From an uncultured Verrucomicrobia subdivision 3 bacterium (GTDB lineage: Bacteria; Verrucomicrobiota; Verrucomicrobiia; Limisphaerales; DASXHY01): a stretch of 64,000 nucleotides of DNA. The position numbers and the translations under genes are program-made. Under the pieces are notes generated by a model. It saw nothing but the letters and a program-made list of their open reading frames with translations, was not told where the DNA came from and made no database searches. Position 1 is the stretch's first letter; each line of letters opens with the position of its first letter. The stretch lies in NCBI GenBank assembly GCA_937890005.1, contig CALBZA010000074.1, positions 1 to 64,000 on the forward strand. The letters are read 5' to 3'. Below are positions 8,555-17,120 of this stretch, piece after piece.

Positions 8555-8633
8555 CGCGGTGTTGGCAAATAATGCTTAGAACCAGACAAATTTGAGGCAG
8601 TCTCACACGAGAGCTTTCTCTAACACGTGCGCG

Positions 8634-10301
8634 ATGAATTGGTTAAAAGAAATGTCCACTGCACAGCCGATCGCCTGGTCGGTGCTCGTGCTGATGTTGG
8701 TGGCTGTGGTTGGCCTCTCGCTTTCGAGCATCAAGGTCAAGGGAGTGGGATTGGGCATTGCCGGCGTCCTGTTCGCCGGAATTGGCTTCGGCCACTTCGG
8801 ATTTCACATCGAAAAGGAGATACTGGAGTTCGTTCGTGAGTTCGGACTGATCCTGTTCGTGTTCACAATCGGTCTCCAGCTCGGACCGGGCTTCTTCGCG
8901 TCGCTGCGCAAGTCCGGTTTGAAACTGAACGGAATGGCGGCGGCCGTGGTGGTGATGGGAGCGGCCATTGCGGTTGGACTCACGTTCTTCAGCATCGACA
9001 TCGTTGGGGCGCTGGGTTTGTTCTCGGGCGCGACGACGAACACGCCTTCGCTCGGTGCCACGCAGACGATGCTCCGCACGATGACCGGTGAATATGCCGA
9101 ACGCGCGGGAATTCCGGCCCTGGCTTACGCAGTGGCGTATCCCGGCGGCGTCTTCGGCATCATCACGGTTCTGCTCTTCCTGCGCTTCATCTTCCGGGTC
9201 AATCCGGAGCAGGAAGCGGAAAAATTCCGCGCTGAGGAAAAGCGCGGATTCGAACCGCTGGAGCGCATGAACCTTGTCGTCGAGAACGCCAACGTCGAAA
9301 ACCTGACCCTGGCTCAGGTTCCGGGGCGCGACGATGTCGCTGTGTCGCGGATCAAGCGCGCCGATTCGTCCGAGGTTGAAACCGCCACGGACAAAACCGT
9401 GTTGCATCGGGGCGACATCATTCTCGCTGTCGGCACACGCAAGGCGCTGGAGTCGTTCCGGGTGGTTATCGGCCGTGAAAGCGATGTGAATCTGGTGAAG
9501 CTTCCGAGCAAGGTCGGCTGGCGCCGCATCATTGTCACACACAAGGAAGTGCTCGGAAAAACGCTCGGCCAGCTCAACCTCGATGTTTCCTACGGCGTCG
9601 CGATTACGCGTGTCCTGCGCGCCGACCTTGAAATGCCGGCCATTCCCGAACTCAAGCTGCAGTTCGGCGATACCGTCCAGGTGGTCGGTGACGAGCAATC
9701 GATGGCCAAAGTGAGCCAGGTGCTTGGAAACAGCGTGCGATCGCTGAACGAAACCAACTTCATTCCGATCTTCATTGGCATCGCACTCGGCGTCATTGTC
9801 GGAACGCTGCCGATTGCGATTCCAAACATGCCGGTGCCGGTGCGGCTCGGCATTGCGGGCGGGCCGTTGATTCTTGCAATTCTCCTGAGCCGGATCGGAC
9901 GCATCGGGCCGTTGCTCTGGTACATGCCGGCCAATGCGAATCTGGCGTTCCGCGAACTCGGCATCGTGCTATTCCTCGCGTGCGTTGGCTTGAAGGCCGG
10001 CGAGAACTTTTTCAAAACGGTGTTCAGCAGCGAAGGGCTCAACTGGTTGATTGGCGGGTTTGCAATCACGGTGATTCCGTTGCTGATCGTCGGCCTGGTC
10101 GCGCGGCTGTTTTTCAAACTCAACTTCACCGTCATCAGTGGTCTTCTCGCCGGGAGCATGACCGATCCACCGGCGCTGGCGTTTGCGAATGCGGTGAGTC
10201 GGTCGGATGCGCCTTCGGTTGCCTACGCCACCGTTTATCCGCTCACGATGCTGCTGCGCATTGTGACGGTGCAGGTGCTGATCATTATCTTCTGCAGGTG
10301 A
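8634..10301 (+). CDS. AspT/YidE-type transporter with two TrkA_C domains
   Basis: About 555 residues in the aspartate:alanine exchanger (AAE) superfamily. The N-terminal half has about five membrane helices (AWSVLVLMLVAVVGLSL, GVGLGIAGVLFAGIGFGHF, FGLILFVFTIGLQLGPGFF). The middle (roughly 210-375) is soluble with two TrkA C-terminal domains, and the C-terminal half repeats the membrane unit (GIALGVIVGTLPI, FRELGIVLFLACVGLKAG). GATTNTPSLGATQ and GSMTDPPALAFA are the paired motifs of the family. The substrate is not predictable; small dicarboxylates or amino acids are typical. ATG 8634 is preferred; ATG 8652 (MSTAQP) is also plausible and has AAAAGAA upstream. Confidence 0.85.
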   Translation: MNWLKEMSTAQPIAWSVLVLMLVAVVGLSLSSIKVKGVGLGIAGVLFAGIGFGHFGFHIEKEILEFVREFGLILFVFTIGLQLGPGFFASLRKSGLKLNGMAAAVVVMGAAIAVGLTFFSIDIVGALGLFSGATTNTPSLGATQTMLRTMTGEYAERAGIPALAYAVAYPGGVFGIITVLLFLRFIFRVNPEQEAEKFRAEEKRGFEPLERMNLVVENANVENLTLAQVPGRDDVAVSRIKRADSSEVETATDKTVLHRGDIILAVGTRKALESFRVVIGRESDVNLVKLPSKVGWRRIIVTHKEVLGKTLGQLNLDVSYGVAITRVLRADLEMPAIPELKLQFGDTVQVVGDEQSMAKVSQVLGNSVRSLNETNFIPIFIGIALGVIVGTLPIAIPNMPVPVRLGIAGGPLILAILLSRIGRIGPLLWYMPANANLAFRELGIVLFLACVGLKAGENFFKTVFSSEGLNWLIGGFAITVIPLLIVGLVARLFFKLNFTVISGLLAGSMTDPPALAFANAVSRSDAPSVAYATVYPLTMLLRIVTVQVLIIIFCR

Positions 10302-10385
10302 TTGGGAACGGCATTGCGGATCGGTCGATTTTTGATCGAGCCGTCCGTGGCCGCTGTGTTTCTCCACCTGCGGTTTTGAAATGAG

Positions 10386-10793
10386 TCACTGCACCGGCTG
10401 AATTTTCTGCAGTCGTTCCATGGCGCCTTGAACGCCCTGAAGTGCGCGCAGCATTTCAGAACGCAAAGGTTCCTGTGGTGGATTCTGCGGATCATTGAGG
10501 ACATTCGCCATCTCTTCGAGAATCTGCGGCGTCCGCTTCTGAAGGCTGGAAATCGTTTTTTCCCAGGCGAGCTTTTTCTTCGCGCACGCGAGCAGGCTGG
10601 AGAGGTAGTCGATGTCCTGGCGGGTGTCGCGCGGGCCGGCGAACTTCGTGTTGATTTCACCGAGTTCGGTCTGGAGATCGTGAATCGTTCGCTCGCAACG
10701 TTCGATGTCCCTGACAATGGTGTTGAGCTCGGACACGACCTGGCGCTGGCGGGCAACGCTTTTTTCGGCGAGGCGAAGTTCTCTCAGTGACAT
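10386..10793 (-). CDS. small coiled-coil protein of unknown function
   Basis: 135 residues, almost wholly helical and charged, with heptad-like leucines from about residue 3 to 85 (ELRLAEKSVARQRQVVSELN onward), a short break (AGPRDTRQD, about 52-60), and a second helix pair to the end. No signal peptide and no membrane segment. I do not recognise a family. It is convergent with the transporter and divergent from mqnD, so it is probably a single-gene transcript. It could be a scaffold or a DNA- or cell-division-associated protein, but nothing in the sequence decides this. Confidence 0.6.
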   Translation of the reverse strand: MSLRELRLAEKSVARQRQVVSELNTIVRDIERCERTIHDLQTELGEINTKFAGPRDTRQDIDYLSSLLACAKKKLAWEKTISSLQKRTPQILEEMANVLNDPQNPPQEPLRSEMLRALQGVQGAMERLQKIQPVQ

Positions 10794-10956
10794 AAGGGTG
10801 GCGAACTGTAGTCCCTGGGTTTGTCATTCCGCAAGGACGGGAATCAGGGCTGACACTTGGTTTCTGTCACCGACGCAGACTCTCATTGGCACCGTGCTTC
10901 AGCGGTGTGAAGTCGTTTTGGAGTTCAGCTGTTTTAACAGTTTCCCAACCCTGCTT

Positions 10957-10988
10957 TATCCGTGTCGATCCGTGTGCATCCGTGGTTG
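10957..10988. repeat. ATCCGTGT-type short-period repeat, solo copy
   Basis: Three units of ATCCGTGTNG/C with a period of 11 bases, ending in CGTGGTTGAA, lie upstream of mqnD. The same family appears at 19791-19824 and 19868-19897, 28001-28032 and 28147-28182, and as a variant at 31397-31428. Confidence 0.7.
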
Positions 10989-11053
10989 AAAGGAAACTGG
11001 TTGAAAAGGAATCGGGCTTGATTGAAGCAGTGAGCCGTCTAAGTTTGCCGCCC

Positions 11054-11905
11054 ATGCAGAAAACGACTTTGACGCTCGGCCACTCGCCCGACCCTGATGA
11101 TGCCTTCATGTTTTACGGTCTGGCGAAGGAACTGATTCCGACGCACGGCTATCGGTTCGAACACATTCTTCAGGACATTCAGACGTTGAACGAGCGTGCC
11201 ACGCGCGGCGAGCTGGACATTTCGGCGGTGAGCATTCACGCCTACGCGTATGTGAGCGACAAATACGCTCTGCTGCCGAGTGGCGCGAGCATGGGAGACG
11301 GTTACGGTCCGATGCTTGTGGCGAAGCAGAAGTTTTCGAAGGAGGAAATCAGCCGGCTGAAAATTGCCGTGCCGGGAACGATGACGAGCGCTTTTCTCGC
11401 GCTGCAACTCTGGCTGGAAAAGTCAGCGAAGGAATTCAACTTCGTCGTCGTGCCGTTCGATCAGATTTTCAAAGCGGTGCGGTCCGGCGTTGCGGACGTC
11501 GGACTGATCATTCACGAAGGACAGCTCACGTATCAGAACGAAGGCCTTGTCGTCTGCGAAGATCTGGGTGTCTGGTGGGGACGCGAAAACGATGGCCTGC
11601 CGCTGCCGCTCGGGGGGAATGTCATTCATAAGCGATTCGAACCCGCGGTGCGAAAAACGATCTCCGACATTTTGACCGCCAGCATTCAGTTCAGCCTGGA
11701 TCATCGGCCTGAAGCGGTGCAACACGCGTTGCAGTATGCGCGCGACATGGGAGGCGATCTCGCGGACAAATTTGTCGGCATGTATGTGAATCACTGGACG
11801 CTCGATTACGGCGAGCGCGGGCGTGAATCGATCCGGCGTTTCCTCGGGAAAGCCTTCGAGCGCGGCCTGATTCCGCACCGGCAGGAGCTGGAGTTTGTGG
11901 TGTGA
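11054..11905 (+). CDS. mqnD: 1,4-dihydroxy-6-naphthoate synthase
   Basis: 283 residues. MqnD converts cyclic dehypoxanthinylfutalosine to 1,4-dihydroxy-6-naphthoate in the futalosine route to menaquinone. Family motifs are clear: GHSPDPDDAFMFYGL at the N-terminus, TLNERATRGELDISAVSIHA, YALLPSGASMGDGYGPMLV, and IHEGQLTYQNEGL. The fold is that of a periplasmic-binding-protein-like enzyme, but there is no signal peptide, so it is cytoplasmic. ATG 11054 gives the normal N-terminus; an in-frame extension to 10886 would run through the short-period repeat and is rejected. Other mqn genes are not in the window. Its presence implies menaquinone-based respiration by the alternative pathway. Confidence 0.93.
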   Translation: MQKTTLTLGHSPDPDDAFMFYGLAKELIPTHGYRFEHILQDIQTLNERATRGELDISAVSIHAYAYVSDKYALLPSGASMGDGYGPMLVAKQKFSKEEISRLKIAVPGTMTSAFLALQLWLEKSAKEFNFVVVPFDQIFKAVRSGVADVGLIIHEGQLTYQNEGLVVCEDLGVWWGRENDGLPLPLGGNVIHKRFEPAVRKTISDILTASIQFSLDHRPEAVQHALQYARDMGGDLADKFVGMYVNHWTLDYGERGRESIRRFLGKAFERGLIPHRQELEFVV

Positions 11906-12021
11906 TCTTGTAGCGGATGCGCTGGGAATAAGTTCAATAATTTCGTTTTGACTCATTCATGCAACGGGTTACGGTCTTCAACACAAGGGAAAGGCGTCAA
12001 TCGTAGGGATGGGAATTCTGA

Positions 12022-12107
12022 CACCGCCTTCAGCGCGGTGAAGCCGGGATGAACGAAGAGAGCCGTTTGAACGGCTTTGCGGATCGAGATCGAAGCCGCT
12101 AACGGCT
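12022..12107. repeat. cluster of three short hairpins between mqnD and a response regulator
   Basis: CACCGC/GCGGTG (12022-12040), AGCCGT-TTGA-ACGGCT (12061-12076) and AGCCG-CTAA-CGGCT (12094-12107) are three small perfect stems in 86 bases. They lie in a 312-base gap (11906-12217) with no other feature. This looks like a degenerate intergenic repeat unit; the first hairpin could also serve as a weak terminator for mqnD, but it has no T tract. Confidence 0.5.
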
Positions 12108-12217
12108 GGATGACTGCAACACACGCCATCACGCTCAAACGCGGTGCTGACGAGAGTTTGATGCGCTCGTCCTGGTCTCAAAACTTGCTGTTAACTGAAT
12201 ACCGGAATTTTTGCGGA

Positions 12218-12697
12218 ATGAATGATCGACGAGTCGGCCCGAACGAATTTGCCGGACACGGTGAGAAGGATGAAACCGTCGTCACCGTGCTTCATGTGGA
12301 CGACGATCCCAATGACACCGCGCTGCTTCAGGCTGCGAGCCGGAAAGCGCAGCTCGATTTTCAGATCGTAAATGTCGAGGACGGAGAACAGGCTGTCGCG
12401 TATTTGAATCGCGTTGAAAACACCGGCGGAACACTGCCGTCACTGGTTCTTCTCGATCTCAAAATGCCGCGTGCGACCGGGGTGGAAATTCTTTCCTGGA
12501 TCCGGAATCATCCGAATCTCAACCGAATCCCGGTCATTGTTCTGTCGGGATCAGAGCTTCAAGAAGACATCCGACGCGCGTACGATGCAGGCGCCAATTC
12601 GTATCTGGTCAAGCCGCTCGGCTTCGAGGCGCTGGTCGAGATGATCCGCAGCATCGATACTCAGTGGCTTGCCGCCCGTGACCGCACTTCCGTCTGA
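12218..12697 (+). CDS. Rcp1-type response regulator
   Basis: 159 residues: a short N-terminal tail and one receiver domain with Asp28-Asp30 (HVDDDPNDT), phosphoacceptor Asp80 (VLLDLKMPRATGVE), Ser110 (VLSGS) and Lys132 (YLVKP). There is no DNA-binding output. The long loop between the acidic pocket and the phosphoacceptor (VENTGGTLPS) is typical of Rcp1-like partners of bacteriophytochrome-style kinases. The kinase gene follows 291 bases downstream in the same direction and is the obvious partner. ATG 12218 was preferred to 12077, whose extra sequence overlaps the hairpin repeats. Confidence 0.88.
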   Translation: MNDRRVGPNEFAGHGEKDETVVTVLHVDDDPNDTALLQAASRKAQLDFQIVNVEDGEQAVAYLNRVENTGGTLPSLVLLDLKMPRATGVEILSWIRNHPNLNRIPVIVLSGSELQEDIRRAYDAGANSYLVKPLGFEALVEMIRSIDTQWLAARDRTSV

Positions 12698-12988
12698 ATT
12701 CCTTCGCGATGCTGCGCGCATAGGGTGAACACCTGAGACGTTTCTCCCCAATCGCAGTTTCTGAGCGCAATCCTACGTTGGTGGACGATTTCGGTTGAGT
12801 AAACGCACTCTGCAGTCAGGCAGTTCGTTGCAACAAGGCGGCATGGAACGCTTCCGAAAAAGCACGGGTTGGCGCGAGAATTGAATTGCACGACGGCGAA
12901 GATGCGCCTGGTTGGCGGATGGAATACGGCGCCGCGTTCAACCGCATCGTTCCGCATGAGCATGCAGTTTAGTGGAGGAACCGGTTCC

Positions 12989-15067
12989 ATGGCGGAAACC
13001 CGTTCACAGGTTTACCTGCTTCGATTCGCCCGAACGGGCAGCTGGCTCGTTATGCTGATCGGACTCCTGGTGCTCGCCGGATGGGTTCTGAATCTTCCGC
13101 GTTTGACCAGTCTGTCGCGGCAATGGGTTCCGATGAATCCCACAACCGCCGTCCTGCTGGTGTTATGCGGCATCGCGCTCAGGCGATTCGCCATGCGATA
13201 TCAGTGCGTCACCGTGGACTGGCCTGGACTGCTCTGCGGCGCAACTGTGGCGCTGTGCGGTGCGATCAAACTTTCGGAATATTTCCTCGGGTTGAACGTT
13301 CGCATCGATGAACTCCTGTTCGCGTCGCAAATGATGACGGAGGAACAGCGAATGGCGCCGAACAGCGCTTTCAACTTTCTCCTGTTCGGCATCGGACTGG
13401 TGATCATCGACGCCGAGAATCGCCACAGATTTCGTCCCGCGCAGGCGTGCTTTCTCATCACAGCGATGGTGAGCCTGCTGGCATTGATCGGTTATATGTA
13501 CCGGGTGCTGGAGCTTTACCGGATCGGTTCTGCTCCGCCGATGGCGTTCACGACGGCTCTGGCATTCACGCTGGCAAGCCTGATTGCGATTGCAGCCCGA
13601 CCGTCTGCGGGGGTGATGCGCGTGATCACGAGCGATACGACCGCAGGCGCGACAGCGCGGCGTCTGTTGCCGGCGGCGGTGTTGATTCCACTGGTGCTGG
13701 GAGCCGTGCGGTTCACCGGTGAGCGGCATGGAATCCTTGATGCCGAATTCAGCGTTTCGCTTTTCGCCGTCGCCATCATGCTCATGTTCACGATTCTGAT
13801 CTGGTGGAATTCCCGGCTGCTGTTCAGCGCGGAGGTCGCGCGGGCCAGGGTGGAGCGGAGACTGGCGGTTCAATACGGCGCGACGCGCGTGCTTGCCGAG
13901 GCGCATGATTTTGGACAGGCGACCCATCGGATCATGAAAGGCATTTGCGACCGTCTCGGCTGGCAGGCTGGAGAGCTGTGGAAGGTGGACAACAAGAGCA
14001 TGTTGATTCGCTGCGAAGAGGTTTATGTCACATCGCCGGAGTTTTCCGATTTCGCCGAGTGCACGCGCAAGCTCTCCTTCTCCAAAGGAACCGGACTTCC
14101 GGGGGAAATCTGGGATCGGCGTGAACCGCGATGGATTGAAGATGTCAGTGCGGATCCACTCTTCTCGCGATCGCTGGCGGTTTCGCGGGCTGGACTGCAT
14201 GCCGTGGTTGCGGTTCCAATCCGCTACAACGGCACGGTCTGCGGCGTCATGGAATTTCTCAGCGTCAATCCCGAGCCGCCCGACGAACCGTTGCTGCAGA
14301 CTCTGGCGGCGGTGGGAACGCAGATCGGCCAGTTCGCGGAACGACTCGTTGCCGACGAACAACTGCGGAAGACGAGTGCCGACCTCGAACGATCAAACAC
14401 AGAACTGCAACAGTTCGCGTATGTCGCTTCGCACGACCTGACCGAACCGCTCCGCATGATCGTCAGTTATCTGCAGCTTTTGCAGCATCGACATCAGGAC
14501 AAGCTCGATGCCGAGGCGACGGAGTTTGTCGGTTATGCACTCGATGGCGCGCGGCGCATGAACGTGATGATTCAGGATCTTCTTGCCTATGCGCGGGTGG
14601 ACAGCCGGGCGCGGCCGCTTCAACCGACAGACTGTGAATCGGTGCTCACGGCAGCGCTGTTGAATCTCAAGGTTTCGATCGATGAATCCGGCGCTGAGAT
14701 CCAGCACGAACGACTGCCGACGGTGATGGGTGACGCGATTCAACTCACTGTTGTGTTCCAGAATCTCGTCAGCAACGCGATCAAGTTCCGCGGCGACGCA
14801 CCGCCGCGCATCCGGATTCAGGCGCAACGCCGCGAGCACGAGTGGATCTTTTCTGTCAGCGATCGCGGGATTGGAATCGATCCGAAATACTTCGAAAGGA
14901 TATTCGTCATCTTCCAGCGTTTGCACACGCGTCAGGAATATCCGGGAACGGGAATCGGTCTGGCGCTGTGCAAGAAGATCATCGACCGGCACGGCGGACG
15001 GATTTGGGTGGAATCAGAACCAGGGCAGGGGACGATCTTCTGGTTTTCGCTTCCGGCGGCGGATTGA
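12989..15067 (+). CDS. membrane sensor histidine kinase with GAF domain
   Basis: 692 residues. The N-terminal ~300 residues carry about eight hydrophobic membrane segments (for example SWLVMLIGLLVLAGWVL, TTAVLLVLCGIALRRF, ACFLITAMVSLLALIGYMY). Next come a GAF domain (about 300-455, VPIRYNGTVCGVMEF), a HisKA domain with the phospho-accepting His near residue 482 (FAYVASHDLTEPLRM), and an HATPase domain with N box (FQNLVSNAIKF), G1 box (DRGIGIDPKYFERIF) and G2 box (GTGIGLALCKK). The F-A-Y-V-A-S-H-D-L box is of the phytochrome-kinase type. GGAGG at 12974-12978, ten bases before ATG 12989, decides the start. Probable partner: the receiver just upstream. Confidence 0.9.
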   Translation: MAETRSQVYLLRFARTGSWLVMLIGLLVLAGWVLNLPRLTSLSRQWVPMNPTTAVLLVLCGIALRRFAMRYQCVTVDWPGLLCGATVALCGAIKLSEYFLGLNVRIDELLFASQMMTEEQRMAPNSAFNFLLFGIGLVIIDAENRHRFRPAQACFLITAMVSLLALIGYMYRVLELYRIGSAPPMAFTTALAFTLASLIAIAARPSAGVMRVITSDTTAGATARRLLPAAVLIPLVLGAVRFTGERHGILDAEFSVSLFAVAIMLMFTILIWWNSRLLFSAEVARARVERRLAVQYGATRVLAEAHDFGQATHRIMKGICDRLGWQAGELWKVDNKSMLIRCEEVYVTSPEFSDFAECTRKLSFSKGTGLPGEIWDRREPRWIEDVSADPLFSRSLAVSRAGLHAVVAVPIRYNGTVCGVMEFLSVNPEPPDEPLLQTLAAVGTQIGQFAERLVADEQLRKTSADLERSNTELQQFAYVASHDLTEPLRMIVSYLQLLQHRHQDKLDAEATEFVGYALDGARRMNVMIQDLLAYARVDSRARPLQPTDCESVLTAALLNLKVSIDESGAEIQHERLPTVMGDAIQLTVVFQNLVSNAIKFRGDAPPRIRIQAQRREHEWIFSVSDRGIGIDPKYFERIFVIFQRLHTRQEYPGTGIGLALCKKIIDRHGGRIWVESEPGQGTIFWFSLPAAD

Positions 15068-15072
15068 TGGTT

Positions 15073-15342
15073 TTAAGCGCCGGCAGTTTTGTTCTGAACC
15101 GCTTCCGCCATGGCGTTGACGCTTTGCAGAACCACCTTGGCGGTGGCTGGATCAGGAATTTTCAGGCCGAAAGTTTTGTCCAACGCGACCACAAGCTGAA
15201 GTGCATCCACCGAATCCAATCCCAATCCACCCGGACCAAACAGAGGAAGGTCATCGGCGATTTCCGCTGCCGTGACCTGGAGCATGAGATTCTCGACCAT
15301 CATTGCCTTGATGCGTTCTTTCAGAGCCTGTGCGTCTTCCAT
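15073..15342 (-). CDS. acyl carrier protein of a ketosynthase operon
   Basis: 89 residues, acidic and helical. The phosphopantetheine attachment site is Ser44 in GLGLDSVDALQL. It is the last gene of a four-gene operon (KS, KS-like, KR, ACP) with a 2-base gap after the ketoreductase gene, so it is a dedicated carrier rather than the housekeeping AcpP. The C-terminus (MAEAVQNKTAGA) is Ala-rich. It should carry the growing chain made by the paired ketosynthases. Confidence 0.9.
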   Translation of the reverse strand: MEDAQALKERIKAMMVENLMLQVTAAEIADDLPLFGPGGLGLDSVDALQLVVALDKTFGLKIPDPATAKVVLQSVNAMAEAVQNKTAGA

Positions 15343-15344
15343 GA

Positions 15345-16076
15345 TTAAAATATGCCGCCGTCAATTTTGAGCACGGAGCCTGTGATGTAACCCGCCTCGG
15401 CACAAGCCAGAAATCGGACGGCTGCGGCGACTTCGCCGGGTTTGCCGAAGCGGCGCATCGGGATGCGACTCTGCGCGCCCTTCCGCTCCTCCGGTCCCAT
15501 GGCCGCAAGCGCCTCGGTTTCGATGTAGCCGGGACAGACGGCATTGACCGTAATGTTCATTCGCGCGACCTCCTTCGCAAGCGACTGGGTCAATGCCACA
15601 ACTCCCGCCTTGGCCGCCGCGTAATTGGTCTGACCGGCCGGAGCGAGAAGCGCGCTGAGCGAGGCGATGTTGATGATGCGGCCGCCGCGCTGCGCAATCA
15701 TCGATTTCATCACCGCCTGGCATCCGTGAAAGGTTGAATCGAGATTGGTTGCGATCACTTCTCTCCAGGCGTTTGCGGGCATCGTCGCAAGCAAACCGTC
15801 TTCGTGCTTTCCAGCATTGTTGACGAGGACGTCGATGCGACCGTGTCTGGCGAGAATGGCTTCCACCGCACGCTGCCAGGAATCAGGTTGCGTGACATCC
15901 AGGTCGATGCACTGCGCGCGCTCGGGAAATTCTTTCGCAACAAGTTCTGCAGCGTCACGCCGCGATCGAACGCCGAGCCAGACGAAGTTTTCCGGTGCTT
16001 CGGAAAGGAACGCACGGGCAATTGCCTGACCGAGGCCGCCGTTCGAACCGGTGACGAGAATGACGCGAGGGTTCAT
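15345..16076 (-). CDS. 3-oxoacyl-ACP reductase (FabG-like ketoreductase)
   Basis: 243 residues, a classical SDR with cofactor loop TGSNGGLG (9-16), NNAG, catalytic Ser and Y-A-A-A-K (QTNYAAAK), and a C-terminal GYITGSVLKIDGG. It should reduce the beta-keto group of an ACP-bound intermediate with NADPH. ATG 16076 overlaps the stop of the preceding KS-like gene as ATGA, so translation is probably coupled; a longer in-frame extension to 16256 has no SDR homology and lies within the KS-like gene. The ACP gene follows after 2 bases. Confidence 0.88.
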   Translation of the reverse strand: MNPRVILVTGSNGGLGQAIARAFLSEAPENFVWLGVRSRRDAAELVAKEFPERAQCIDLDVTQPDSWQRAVEAILARHGRIDVLVNNAGKHEDGLLATMPANAWREVIATNLDSTFHGCQAVMKSMIAQRGGRIINIASLSALLAPAGQTNYAAAKAGVVALTQSLAKEVARMNITVNAVCPGYIETEALAAMGPEERKGAQSRIPMRRFGKPGEVAAAVRFLACAEAGYITGSVLKIDGGIF

Positions 16077-17119
16077 GAAATTGATTTCCGAATGAAGCGG
16101 GCGGCGATCGCCTGTTGGTTGCATCCGACGACACTGACGTTCGCCGCATCGAACTTCTGTTCGACAGCATCCACAGCCGCCACGCATTGCCACGCTGCGG
16201 CGGCCATGAAACCTTCGCCGAGAATTCGCTTGGGCGAGAGGCGGGATTGATTCCAATCCGACCAGGCGTTCAATTCATCGCGATCGGCAGAGGCCACGTC
16301 CAGAAGTCCGTCCACGAGCAATTCATTCTGTCCCATGAATGTTTGCAGTTCGGCGCGCGCGCGCCGGGCTGCTTCGCTGCGCGGACAATGATGATGAAAC
16401 AGCTGCGGATCGGTGATTGCTTCGAGCTTCACACCCGTTGCCGAAAAAGATTCGCGGTCGCGTTTCAGATAAAGCGCCCCCGCGCCGTCGCTCACGACAA
16501 TGCTTCGCAGGAACCGTCGCGCTGCGTCCGAGGTAAGCCAGTCCATTTCCTCAGCGCCAACCACGAGACATCCATCCACTCGCTCTTGAAGCAACCAGTC
16601 CGCGGCGAGGGCGAGTCCCTGCAGAAAAGTTCCCGGGTCGCCGACGATCGTGTAATTGATCGAAGTGGTTCCGAGCAGCGCAGCCAGATGGCTTGCGGGC
16701 GAATTGAAGACTGTTTCAGGAAAAACCAGCGGGCTGGCCGTGGACGGATCCTTCAACACTTCATCGTAAAAACGGCGTGAGTAATTCACGCAACCGGACA
16801 TCGCACAATAGACGATTCCGAGTCGAAAGCCTTTCTGAAGCAACTGGGCGTCCGGCCCCAGGGCTTCGAGAGCTGCAGCGACAACATACTGCGCGATCGG
16901 ACTTGTTCTCCGAAGACGCGCATGCGCAATAAACGCGGGACGTGTCGCAGGCGGCGGTGTCTGGCGAACGCAAAGCGGTTTTTCCCATCCTGGTCGCGGC
17001 AGTGCCTTGGTCGTGAGCGGCTGGCCGTTTTGAAGTGCATTCCGGAATGCGTCCAATCCCCAACCGGCAGGCGACACGACGCCTTTTCCGCATACGAAAA
17101 TTTCCTGCGTCGCGCTCAT
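16073..17119 (-). CDS. ketosynthase-like protein lacking the catalytic Cys (chain-length-factor-like)
   Basis: 348 residues with a thiolase-type fold: the N-terminus GKGVVSPAGWGLDAFRNAL, SHLAALLGTT and VVSDGAGALYL match beta-ketoacyl synthases. At the nucleophile position, where active enzymes have A-C-A-S-G, this protein reads VGDPGTFLQG, aligning Pro162 with Cys. The HGTGT and K-x4-GH histidine motifs are absent and the C-terminus is about 60 residues shorter than usual. It is therefore probably a non-condensing partner, like the chain-length factor of type II polyketide synthases, for the active synthase encoded 1 base upstream. A degenerate but translated gene is the alternative; tight operon packing argues against decay. 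Confidence 0.75.
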   Translation of the reverse strand: MSATQEIFVCGKGVVSPAGWGLDAFRNALQNGQPLTTKALPRPGWEKPLCVRQTPPPATRPAFIAHARLRRTSPIAQYVVAAALEALGPDAQLLQKGFRLGIVYCAMSGCVNYSRRFYDEVLKDPSTASPLVFPETVFNSPASHLAALLGTTSINYTIVGDPGTFLQGLALAADWLLQERVDGCLVVGAEEMDWLTSDAARRFLRSIVVSDGAGALYLKRDRESFSATGVKLEAITDPQLFHHHCPRSEAARRARAELQTFMGQNELLVDGLLDVASADRDELNAWSDWNQSRLSPKRILGEGFMAAAAWQCVAAVDAVEQKFDAANVSVVGCNQQAIAARFIRKSIS

Positions 17120-17120
17120 T

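Noticed and set aside
8643..9698. A 351-codon open frame on the minus strand
   Set aside because: It is antisense to the transporter gene and consists of low-information charged sequence.
10317..10347. Terminator between the transporter and the coiled-coil gene
   Set aside because: The stem CGGATCGGTCGAT/ATCGAGCCGTCCG has two mismatches and no T tract on either side; too weak to list as a feature.
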